Source of the DNA: Leuctra nigra
Lineage: Eukaryota; Arthropoda; Insecta; Plecoptera; Leuctridae
Assembly (NCBI GenBank): GCA_934045905.1
Contig: OW203764.1
Location: 31,041,629-31,105,628, forward strand
Direction: 5' to 3'
DNA: 64,000 nucleotides
Positions 39,254 to 51,900 of the stretch are shown here, one piece after another; within the stretch, counting starts at the first letter, position 1, and each line of letters opens with the position of its first letter. Made by a program: the position numbers and the translations under genes. The notes under the pieces were generated by a model that was not told the origin of the DNA, searched no databases, and saw only the letters and a list, made by a program, of their open reading frames with translations.

Positions 39254-42200
39254 CTACGTAGAAGGAGAGTGCCGACTATTATTGCCTGCAGAAACAACAA
39301 ACTTGACATTAGCATAATTTACTGGTAGGAGAGAAATCATAAATAAATATTGTGCCTCTGTAACTAATCGACGATGATGGTGAAGAAATGTGGTACGGGT
39401 AAGAAAAGAACTGGTACAAAATAATTTAACAATAATCAATTATTATTTTAATTAATGTTGAAACGTTTTAAGTTAAGACTGAATTTTAAATGCTCTCCTA
39501 ACTGAAATCATTTGGGTTAAGATGTCGAGCGACATATTGCCCTGGCAATATAACCAATAACATATGGTGAACCTAGAATTATCACTATAATCACGATCAC
39601 TTCACACTTAGTTAATCCACATTTAAGGGCCGTTTTTCAATGCTCTGATAAATTTAAACAGTTGTGTAAGACTTGACTGCAACGAGGCAATGACATTCCT
39701 AGAATTACCACTAAGGAACTGTTAAACTTATTTACTGTTTAACAGAGCATTGAAAAACCAGGCCTAAAAGTGAATGAAGAAACATAAATTGTAAGAAGAA
39801 AGCGATGTTAACTGATGGCCAGCAGTGGATTTTGAATTATGCCGTCACATTATTGAACTGTTACAAAATAAATGTTACTTATAATACTCAATAGAGGTAC
39901 TGTTTTGACAGATGTTTGAGCAGTCTCAATAGATGCACATTGCACAGGCACGAATACAACACATGTACAACACTTATCAGTTGCTAAAGACATCATCCTC
40001 ACTATGAATCATAAGTCCCACGAGCGTTACGCCAATGTTCATTACGAACAGACATGGTTCTTAGTGTGATACGGCCTTCAGGCAGAATTTCAAAAATCCA
40101 TAAATGCATAGTAATGCAATGGAAAAATAAAATCGCCTCTCCTCATAACATAACGGTCGACGTTGTAAAAATCAGTCTGTAACGAAACGAACTAGGCCAA
40201 AGACACATTTCTTCACCACCAGATACACAAGGAGAAATGCAGTTCGACAGAAAAACACACAGATTGTATTTGCAACGAGGAAAGAGGGCATGCAAAGCAT
40301 AAGTGTATTATCAGCAGAAACGCACACCACACTCCACCGCATTAGATCCGTCGTCTGACAGCCTGCTTTGATGCCCTCTTACCTGCCAACGTATTGCTGT
40401 AGTTCAGCGCAGGTAATAGTGTGAAGGGGTCGTCGATTATGGGACTATATTGCAAGCCGTTTGGCAGTGTTCCTACAAAACAGACAACAGGGACGGGATT
40501 TCAATGGTCAACTACGTTTTGGTCAAGTGAAGGTAAAATATTTTTTTGGTATCCTACTTTAAATAGGTACTCCAAAGCACACAGAAATTACTCATTTTGG
40601 CATTCTATTATATGGATTAAAGTGCAATTGCTGTGGCTGGAGGTTACAAATAAACAATAACAATATGATACAAGACTGGCAACACGCATCATTTACTACC
40701 AATTCCTCAAGAATGCACAGGATTCAACTTCTAACTTTTAATTATCAGCTACACATTAGGTAGCACACTACATATTCAGTCAGTAGGTACTTTGTTATTA
40801 CGATTATTAGTCAGCACCACGAAGCAGTATAAGTAGTGAGACGACGAAGCTCTGAGCGTTATGAGTATTCGTCAAGGTTAGACCTGTGACAACCTGGCCA
40901 GTCACACAGTTAGTTACCAACGAGCAGCGCGCCTGGCGGAGAAAGCGGTACTAGACACTCGTCGAGAAGTACGCAGACTTTCATGAGTTAGCCGCTAGGG
41001 CGCTCTGCTGTTTGGTACTGCCCTAAAACTTAGCGTAGGCGGTATAGGTCCGTCGTCTCACCTCTTATACTGCATCGTGGTCTGCACATAACTAAACCGT
41101 TCAGTCAATTGACCAAGAGTAATGACCAGTTATGGTCATGGATTCCCTAGAAATCAATCTTCTTCTACCAGGATACACATTCAACAACATATGTATGGGC
41201 ACAAAAAATTTAAACATAAATACAAAATCAGGATTAACATTACTAATTTTGGCAGTTACTATGGGAGCTAATGTAATTACTACAATCAAGTACCTATGTA
41301 CCAAAAATTAAATGCATCAAGGATGGCTAGGAACATGCAGCAGGTAATTGGACTAGAGATTTGGATCCAGGGCTACAGCCATGGTGCTTAGAAATACATA
41401 TTTGTTATTTATACTAATTTTAATGAAACGATACAATACACATTCTCGATTGAAATTTCACTTTTACCCACAGCCGTCTGTACAGTCCCTCCTTTCTCGC
41501 TCCTTACGCTGCCTGTCATCTACAGGCCATATTGCTTCGCTAACATTTAGTTACAAATCTTGCCACATTACACGTCGAGCGTATTTCGTATCGTCATCCA
41601 TGACGCACTGTGCATCTTTGAATTCTTTGGTACGATCTAGAAGGCAGTGTGCGCGAATGTCAAATGTTTTGAAAAGTTCCCACCTTTTTCTTCTTGGTGT
41701 CGGTTATTCATTAGTTTTTTGTTCAATATCAATTCTCAGTCAATTTAATATTGTATCATGTATGCTGTAAGACTTATAACAGTGCAACATAAGCACAACT
41801 TACAACATAACTTATGATTTGACAAAACTACTGACAGCGCCCATTTTCCTTCATCGTATTCAGGTAAATAAACTTTTTAACACTAAATTCAAGGTTTGTG
41901 GTGGTGACACTGCATAGTTGTGACGCAAATGGTGACGTCATATGGGGGTTAGTTCTTCAGAAATTCAAGAGGTAGCTCTACTTGACGTGTATTTCTTCAG
42001 TGCATGAAATAGCATTGAAAATGCCCGTTGATGACAGGCAGCGTAAGGAGCGAGGAAAGAGGGACTGTACAGACGGCTGTGCTTTTACCTTACTAAATCT
42101 GCTTAATATATTTGCTGTGTAGTGTAGCCATTACTGTACATACATTCATTCACTCATCACCAGGTTACTCTTTTTCTTATTTGAATGGTGACCCAATATT

Positions 42201-45200
42201 TTCGAATGGCAGTCTTATTCTAAATATTTTTAAGTATGTACACTCGACAATTCATAAAACGGTATTTGAACGAAACGGATTGGCTGCTGGTCAGGTTCAT
42301 TGACAATTAATTAGGGCTGTGCGAGTTTGATATTTTAAGGTCGAGTCGAGTCAGTGAGATGAATCGAGTTTTTCGAGTCGAGTTCGAGTCATGTTCAGCA
42401 AATGTTCACCTATGTACTACCCCATAAAAAACACTCCGTGTAAAAATACCCGCCAAGTCTCTTCAACTATAAAAAAATAGAAGAAATCTAAAAATTCAAC
42501 ACTGAAAAGAAGTGATATCAAAAAATGAGCCAAGTCAAAACTTAATTTTAAAAACCAAAATATACTTGGCGCATCGTGTATATAAATAGTATAAAAGCAT
42601 ATGCCAAAAATTAAATGTACCTAAATATATATAATATACCTATAATGCCCTTAAAAACGATGCGCCAAGTATATTTTGGTTTTTAAAATTAAGTTTTGAC
42701 TTGGCTCATTTTTTGATATCACTTCTTTTCAGTGTTGAATTTTTAGATTTCTTCTATTTTTTTATAGTTGAAGAGACTTGGCGGGTATTTTTACACGGAG
42801 TGTTTTTTATGGGGATATCACTTATTTTTTTAGTTTATTTACACAACTTGTAACACACATCGGAGCAACAATGACCAATTACTTTTAAAAAATACGCCAT
42901 TTCCGAATTGGTTAATACGAAAAATTGTGTTTGGTGCTCAATATACCTAAGCTTCGTTAGGCAATTCGTTACAATCAGTCCAGCCGTTTTCGAGATATCG
43001 TCGCCTCAGAGTGTAAGTGCTCTATGTCCAACTTTTCCCATCCGGAGAAACAGAGGGTCAAACTTTATGATTTTATTAAACCTATAAAAGTATAAACAAT
43101 AACTTTAGTTATAAGTTTATATCATCACTTATTCGAATGAGAACACTTATTTATGTGTTTCATTGATGTTTCAGTAACAAACGAAGCGAAAATAGGTAAT
43201 TTCCTGTTGAACATAGGACTTTGTGCACATTTCTTAGCGAGTGTTTGTTAGAAATGTGGACATAGGTCTTCTGCACTTGGAAATCAATGCAATGGCCAAT
43301 GCTATTGTGGTACATTAATATTTTTTATTTCTCATGAATATTACTGAAGATATTGTATCAGTTAGTGTTTCAGAGTGATTAACAATTAATTATTCATATA
43401 AATTAAAAATTAATTGCAATAAATATTTGAGAAAAACATAAAATTACACAAAAAAACTCAATTTCATACAAAATAAATGTAAATAAATCATACACATAAT
43501 ATCTAACTACTTAATTTCAATCTTTCTCTGACGTGACCTTCGAATTAAGGAATTAACAGCGGGTTTACTAATATCCCAGATGCGCGCCAACTTGACAGTT
43601 TGAACGTGAGGGAGCGCTCTGATTGGACGAAGCGGACATAGAGCAAATGCATCCTAACAAGTCATTGATTACTGGACATAGAGCAAACGATTTCCGTTCA
43701 TAATTACCGCAAAAGTGATAAATTGGAGGGTTTTTCAATTGATATAGATCAATTACATTCTAATACATGACCTAAACCAAAAATCTCAAAATTTCAAAAA
43801 TTGGAGATTGATCACTTACACTTTGACACGACGATATGGTATCACTTCCGGTTTTCAAAATGGCGACTAAAATTACTGCCACATAGAATTTATTTCTATA
43901 AATGTTATGTATCATTATAAGCCTTCTGAATATGTAGTTATTGTAGTAAGAGGTCATTTAAATCTAGTTCTTCATTTTCATGACGTCATTTCCGGTTTCG
44001 GTAATAGTACATCTCTACTTTAACTATTGATATTCCATATAGATGACCGTCTGAATCATTTGGCGCTGGTTTAATTCCTAACGGTCTAGCTGTTTTCGAG
44101 ATAATACGTCACTTCCGGTTTCAAAATGGCGGCTTCCTGTTGGTTTTATAAAAAGGCACCTCAGACGCCAAAAGTGCACATGTGGTGAAAATTTCAGATC
44201 GATCGGCTCAGCCGTTTAGGCTGTGGCGGTGATTGCAGTGTTTCCTGATATCATCATCATCATCATCATCAGATCAAGATAGGTTTTAAAAGGGGTGTAA
44301 TTTCACGTTTTTCACGGCCCTCTAGCTCGCAAACGGCATAACATATTGTTCCCTAATTTGGTATATGTAGTGGGGTGGGCCATAGCTCGAAATTAAGATA
44401 TATCGCAACAATGTGAGATTTTCTAATTTTAAGATCCAGTAGGCCGAAAATGCCGTGTTGTTGCTTACAGTAAAAGTGGTTGGTCTGCTCCTCAGTTTAT
44501 TATGCATATACGGTATGTTGAGTGAGTGTGAGTGTACGGTACGACTTGGCTGGGTGGAGCGACCGCTCCACTAGATTAGGTCATAAAATTATTATTCGAC
44601 CATCACAAAATGAATTGAAATATTTACATTAATCATACATCATCTATACATTGTAGGGCTGCTAATTCATGTAATTTCTTATTATAAGATAATATGTGTA
44701 TAGATAGGTAAATAATTTTGATTCTCATACTACTGGGGTTTGAAGTGCTGCTACTAGAAATTTGTAGCTTGGAATGACAAGTAAAGATCTAAGCTTAAAC
44801 AGCTACTGTATTTTGGGGGAAAAAATCCATGCAATCTGCAACTAGAAATACTACTAGGTACTAGGCACTACATAGAATGTAAAGGCCAAAGACCCTAGAA
44901 CTCCTTAGGCCAAGAATTCTGGGTTTTTGCATTCCTAGAAGTATTGTGAGAAGCACTTAGACGAGTTATGTCACTTATCAGCAGGAATATCATATTTTAC
45001 AAATCTCAACAATTTCATCCAACAATGCTTCATCATTATTATTTCATTGTGTGACATTTTAACAGAAATTCATGTGTTCTTGTGAGTTGAGGAGTGGATT
45101 ATTGATGGAAGAAGTAGGTAGAGGTCTGTTAAGGATGTAGGCAGGATAGAATATATTGTCTTCAAAAAAAAAAAAAAAAAAAAAAAATGTGAAAACTCGA

Positions 45201-45936
45201 AAAAGTTGAGTTTAACCCTTTTTGATTTGATTTACCCCCCAAACTCGACTCGAACTCGAAATTTCGAGTACTCGCACACCCCATCAATTAATCGTTGTTA
45301 TTATCAATGAAATCAGAGCTCACCTACTAAAGGTAGATGACGAGTAAGCATAGACTTCATCGGATGATGCCATCCCATTTTTTTCAGACAATCCATTTCT
45401 TTCAAATACCGTTTTATGAATTGTCGAGTGTACCATTAAAGTGGCACTATGTTCAATTGCTTGTCATTTCTCTTGCAGTTTGAAGAGCCAGTACTATTCT
45501 GGTGGCCTATTCTATAACGAAAACAAAATCATTCCGGCCTGGCATCATTTCAGATCAATGTTATCCTTATGGCCGTAAAATGATTCGAGGCCAGAATGAT
45601 TTCGTTTTCGTTCTAGAATAAAGATTTCATGTCTCCCTGTTTTATATAATTGAATTGCTAATGGGGTAAAAACAGAACTTCAATCAAGAATATTTCATTG
45701 TTTCATGCTGTAAAAAGCAATGTTCTTTTCCATGTATGTGGCGAGGTTTCATTAATCATTGGTATGAATGGAGCTAATATGATCCCTACGATGAGACTAG
45801 GGAGCCCCTTGAACTTGAGGGTAACAACTTACCTGACTGTGAGTTGTGCATAACGGCGTCGTGGAACGGAGAGTTGGCAGCGGGCAGCGGTCTGCCGGTG
45901 TAGCGGTGTGCAGGAGAGAGCTCGGCGGCGTTCATG
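39254..45936 (-). CDS. UBN1: Ubinuclein C-terminal small exons
   Basis: 45833-45936 (SMNAAELSPAHRYTG...), 40383-40472 (GTLPNGLQYSPIIDDPFTLL...) and 39254-39285, the last adding only ten residues (NNSRHSPST after a split Gly) and TAG. Phases 2, 1 and 1 match in order. No domain is known to me here. These exons were short enough to be missed by simple ORF scanning; the consistent phases and splice sites are the support. Confidence 0.8.
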
Positions 45937-48900
45937 CTGCGGACCAATCACATCGCACCATCAGTATTAGGTATCGTAAAAGGTATCCACATACATAAAA
46001 GGTGTACATATAGTCCGTCGATTCTCTCTTTACCTATTTGCCAGGTTTCCATTGATTTCTACTCAGAATTTGCACAATGGAGCTTGACAATGAGCAAGTG
46101 TCTGTGTTGGCAGGTTGTGAAGTTAGAGATGAGCAGGTATCAAGTCAGGGGCTGGAGGGCGACTTTTGCTTAGGTAGCAGTGCATTGATGCCAGAGGGCT
46201 AAGATTTACAGATCATAAAACATGACCGGCAGCTTGTTTGTAAATGTCTTGAGGTTGAGCCATTGACAATGGATGAATGGTAATTGACCCTGGATACAGC
46301 GTTTGCCGACATATATACAGTGGAACCTCTATAATACGTTTCTCAATATTGCGTTTTTCGCGTTAATAGTTAATACTTAATACATTTTATTTTCATGGTC
46401 CTGGCATTCTTCCATAAGAACCAATGTTAAATTATTTCATTAGTACGTTTCTCAATAACACGTTTTTCTTGTTACGTTCATAAATTTAGTCCATTGAAGT
46501 AAATAACTAAGATTATTACGTTTTTCGTTGCCATTTATTAAAAAAAAGATCGCGGCAAGAGCTAATGTTTTTACATTGTGCAGTAGCGGTGTGCACATTC
46601 CTAGTGCTCTTCCTGCGAGCGACCCCCTCCTTCCAAGCTACTCACCCCACACAACCAAGCCCACAGGGCCACATCACAGCTAGCTAAACAGCCAGTGTCA
46701 CAAAGAAACTTTTCGGGATGAGTGTCAGAAAGAAAAAGTGGTACTTTGTACTCTGTGCATACATCAGCTGCTAAGCAAACAAATATTTTGCAGTATTTTC
46801 CTTCAGAATCCAAGGATTAGGCAGGTCAGAGCATAACTTTTTATATTATTATTATTAAAGCAGATTGTTTACAGCACTTCAGGCCGTATTCTGCATCCTA
46901 AATGCCATTTATCTTTATTTAAGAAGTCTCCATCGCGAAGACCTCTTCTTCTCATGGCAGTGTCAACTCCTTCTGCCCACCTCCTCCTTGGTCTTCCTCT
47001 CTTTCTTCTTCTTGACGGTACCCATGACCAGGCTCTCATTGGCAATCTTTCATCTGGCATCCTTCTCAGATGGCCATACCATAAGAGTTGCTTCATCTCT
47101 ATGTAATCCGTCAGTGATGTCTCCACTCCCATCATTTCCCGTATACGGTCGTTCCTCACATGGTCGAGTATCGTAACCTTGCAGCATCTTCTCCAGTACC
47201 CCATCTCCATTGCTCGGACTCTTTGTGCCATTCGGGAAGATAAGGTCCAGATTTCTGATCCATAGGAAGCGCAGCTTTCAACGAATGAGTTGTAAATACG
47301 TGTTTTTGTCTTGGTTGAGATGACATCGTTCCAAAGCACTGGGTGTAATTGTCTGGTGATCGCTCTTCCTCTGCCCAGCTTGTTCAGCACATCCCTCTCA
47401 TCCGTTCCGTCAGCCGTCAATGTCACACCTAGATATTTGTACTCTGTTGTTAATCTTATAATACCTTTATCGGTTACCATGTCTTGACCCTCTCTTCCAA
47501 TGACCATACATTGAGTCTTATCCATATTCACTTCTAAGCCCCAGGAATCGTATTCTTCTATAAGCTTTCTCATCATGTATTCTGCGTCGTGTTCATCTTC
47601 AGCAAGAACCACCTGATCGTCTGCGAATAGTAAAGAGTGTATATATTCTTTCCCAATTTTAACACCCATCGAACTACATTTCCTAGACCAATTCTCTAAA
47701 ACCCTGTTCACGTATATTTTGAACAGGGTTGGTGACAAAGGACACCCCTGCCTAACACCTTTGTTGATTTTAAATTCTTCTGAATATGATTGTCCACTTT
47801 TTACGCAACTTACAGCATTTTCATAGAGCTTTTTAATAGCATTCACATAAACTGTTTCGATCCCTTGATCTTCCAGAGCCTCCCATAATTTATTTAAAGG
47901 AACGCTGTCAAATGCCTTTTTAAGATCTACGAAAATCAGGTGTAATTCACTTCCATGTGCAATACTCTTGTCCATAAGTTGTTTTATACAGAAAAGGTTG
48001 CCTACACATGATCTCCCGCTCCTGAAACCACTTTGTTCTTCTGTGACTCTAGCTTGCTGTTCTAACCGCTTAGTCAGAATTCGTCCATACAGCCTACCTA
48101 TCGACGACAAAACGCTGATCCCTTTGTAGTTTCCACAGTTCTTCCTGTCTCCTTTTTTATAGATGGAGCTGATGTAGCTCAATTTCCATTCTCCCGGTAC
48201 TTCACCTCCACGCAAGCATTCAGTGAATATACCGGCCAGGGATTCAATAGTTACTAACGGAGCATTTTTTATAAGTTCGATAGGTATACTTCCAGGACCA
48301 GCTGATCTATTATTCTTCGTGGATTTTAGAGCCATCATGATCTCTGCACATGTCACCTCCTCACATACTTCTCCAAGAGCTATTGGCACTGATGTGTATT
48401 GTATGTTGCTGTATAGCGGTCTGTTCTCGGTCAGCAGTTCTTGATAATGCTTTTGCCATTTCTGATGTCCAATTGGGTCTATCCTTAACTGTTGCTGTGT
48501 GTTCGTCTTCAACGATCCCAGTGTCTTCCAAGCCAATCTTGAACGCGAGCTTCCTAACAGTGAATTAATTTCATCACACTTTCTATCCCAGAAAGTGTTC
48601 TTAGCTTTCTTAATCTCTTTCTTCACCATATAATTATAGCGCATGTACAACCGTCTATCTTCACCATCTTTGGTTGACAGCCACCTTTGGTAAAGTCTTC
48701 TCTTTTCTTCTGTTAGGTGTTCCAAGCTATCATTCCACCAATGTGGGTTTTGGAGATTCTTCTTCTTTCTTCCATAATCTACTGTGCCTAATGCCTCTGA
48801 AGCAGCTTGATGTACATAGTTCTTCAGCAATAGATATCTTTGTTCTGGAGTCCCTTCTAATATGGCGTTCATTTTCCCAGCTAATCTAAGCTTATACAAG

Positions 48901-51900
48901 AATACAGTGGAGTCATTTTCAAAACCCCGTAGGTCATACTTCGGTTCCTGAAGTTTTGAAGATCCTTGGTCTATATTTGGTTCAATTGATTTACTCCTAT
49001 AATTTCTGTAATTTATATGAACCTTTGCTTTTACTAAAAAATGATCTGAACCGCACTGTGCGCCTCTCTGGACTTTTACATCTAATACTTTAATGCGAGT
49101 ATTTTTTTTGATGACGATGTAGTCAATAATGGACTTGTAGCCTCTGGTGGGCTGGAACCAGGTGAACTTATGGATATCTTTATGACGGAAAAATCCATTC
49201 ATAATTCTGAAAGAGAATTGAGAACAAATCTCAATCAATCTGGTTCCGTTATCATTTACCAAATCCTCTCCATATTGCCCTACGATCTCGTCGTTTCTCC
49301 TTTTTCCCACTCTACCATTAAAGTCGCCCATCACAACAATTTCTTTTCGATCCCCAATATTTCCTAACACTTCCGTCAACTTATCCATAAAATCGTCTTT
49401 GACCTGCCGGTCTGCGTCATCATTTGGCGAATAAACGCCTACTATTACTAACCTATGCTGCTGAAGTGCAAGTTCTAGGGTGATCAAACGTTCGTCAATT
49501 GCTGTCCAGTTTACAATTTTATTTTTCAGCTTTTTATGTACTGCAATCGATACTCCGGCCTTATAACTTTTTATAGCTATTGCTTTATTATTATTATTTA
49601 TTATTTATTTTATTATTTTATTGCTTTTTATAAAACAATAAATTTGTTTTAATAAACAACTGTTTTGAAATGATGTCTTTAATATTGTATTATTTTAGAC
49701 AAGTGATATTTTCGAAATCTGAGCACTTTTATATCAAGCTTCAATATTGCGTTTTTCGCGGTAATGCGTTTTTTTTCTGGTCCCTTGAAAAACGTATGAG
49801 GTTCCACTGTATAGCGAAAATTGACCCACTATAAATACAATTTACGTGGACAGGTCCCTACATAAAACTAAAAGATATCCACAGCTGCCTTGAACATGCA
49901 TATTACATCTTGTTTTACTTGGTTGGTTAAAGTTCTTTCACGTTAAGAATATTTCTGACGTTTTAGTCGATCACGTCGTTCATTGGTCGTTCACATGAAC
50001 ACTGCCCTGTCAATGGCAAGACTTTCTTCTTTGTATTATTGAAATTGTATAAATTATGTGAAATACACACTTTTTAATAGTAGAACATATTAGAAAACTT
50101 CAATAATATTGATGTATCTTTATCTACAGTCGTATTATACATATTTTTTGATTATTGATATTATTGATACATGTGTAGGTATACAAATGCTCGCTAGACT
50201 ACAGTAGTACACGGCCACCATTACGGATCATTATTCTTAACGTGAACGAACTTTAGTTTGCAACGCAACCAAGATCGTCAGTGGTCAATGATATAATCTA
50301 TTTGAGATGGGCGTTCCATTCGATTTTAACAAAAACATTTTTTTTATTTCTATTGAATCTATCATTAAAATTAATTTTCTGCATTTCTGAATATATTTTC
50401 TCTCAGACCAACTTTGAAGATGGGGCCACCCAAAAGTCCTACTGTGGGGAAATATTTCCATAAATGTTACAAAATATGCCAAATGCAGTTCAATTCTATT
50501 CCATTTTAAAGAAAATCAATTTTTTGCTCTCATTCTTATAGGTTTTTGATATTTATTCAACCAGGGATTTTACGTAAAAAAAATATAAATTGAACCCCCT
50601 CATCTCTAATCGGCCGTCGTCCAGCACCCAGTTCTCACCTTGGACTGTAGTTGACCGGATACTTGTATCCGCCCCGCATCGGGTCGACGTCGGCCGCCGC
50701 GAACGGTACCGGAATGCCGTCGATGTCGGGAATGCTCTTGATGAGGTGCTTGTGGAAGGCGTCCTGGAAGCCGACGGTGCCGCGGCGCGGCGGGGCGAAG
50801 GGGATCGAGTTGATGGCCTTGGGGAAGGAGAAGGCGCAGGTGGGCACCTCGGGCTCCGACTTGAGGCCGCCGGCCAGCGCGCCGATCATGTCCGCCACCC
50901 GGTCGCACTCCTCCTTCACGGGGTCCTTCACGATCTCCTCCTTCCGCTTGTCCTGGTGGTGGTACGCGACCGCGGGGGCCTCCACTCGGCTGGGCGCGAA
51001 GGACTCGTCCACGATCTGGCTGATGAAGTTGGTCGCCGCGTCCGTCTCCTCTGCTTCCGAGATCGCCTCCATGATGCGGGGAAGCTCCTGGAAACATAAC
51101 CGATCAGACATTTCTGTGGAAACAGAAAAATAGGGGAGTTTCTCAGCATTTATTTTCCATATTATTGGAAAAATATGGTCAAACAAAATTATTTATTAGG
51201 TACTAACAAGTATCAAAGTATCGAAAATATTGCATTAAAATTGACCGATACCGAGAGCGATACCGGTTCTAGTTTAAATTTCAAAAATCACAGGCTCCCA
51301 TGGTATCGGTGGTATCGCGAGTATCGGTATCGGCCCATCTCTATTTATTACGTAATATGATTATTAATTAGGCGAGTGGCACAACGGTACTCTCATGGCA
51401 CTTCCTCAGGGTGTTTGTTTTTCTTTTTTCCGTTTGTTTTTGCCTGCAGTGCCCAGGTAAAACTGTTTAACTGATTGATATACAATTTTGTACACACACT
51501 TTCATATGAGCGGTCTCTGGGATCGTTTTTGACCAGGAGCCTGTGATTTTTGAAATTTCAACTATATCCGGTTGAACTATCAGACCAATAGTTTAGGTAC
51601 TACTGTTCCCAATTTTCCGACTAATCTGTCGTTATCTTCAAAGTTCTCATCATTCTAAGGACATTTTATGCTATAATCTTGGTTGAAATATTTGCAAATT
51701 TAGGTATGCCCCGAATTTTCAGTTATTTTATCACTGTTATCTTGATGCTTCAGTTCCAAGGCCTGTAGAGCCGATACTTGCAAACGCATATCAAATCTAG
51801 GGTGTCCATTTGTCCCGATTTTGCCGGGACAGTCCCGTTTTCTAGCAACCTGTCCCGCTGTCCCCACGACCATCAAGCGGGACGCCTTTGGTCCCGATTT

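Noticed and set aside
46601..46813. 70-codon minus frame downstream of the RT ORF
   Set aside because: Beyond the retrotransposon tail, in pogo-like MITE sequence; no recognisable domain.
50590..51133. Plus-strand frames opposite the 50639-51087 exon, and similar ones opposite other ubinuclein exons
   Set aside because: Shadows of GC-rich minus-strand exons; the minus reading has splice sites with matching phase.
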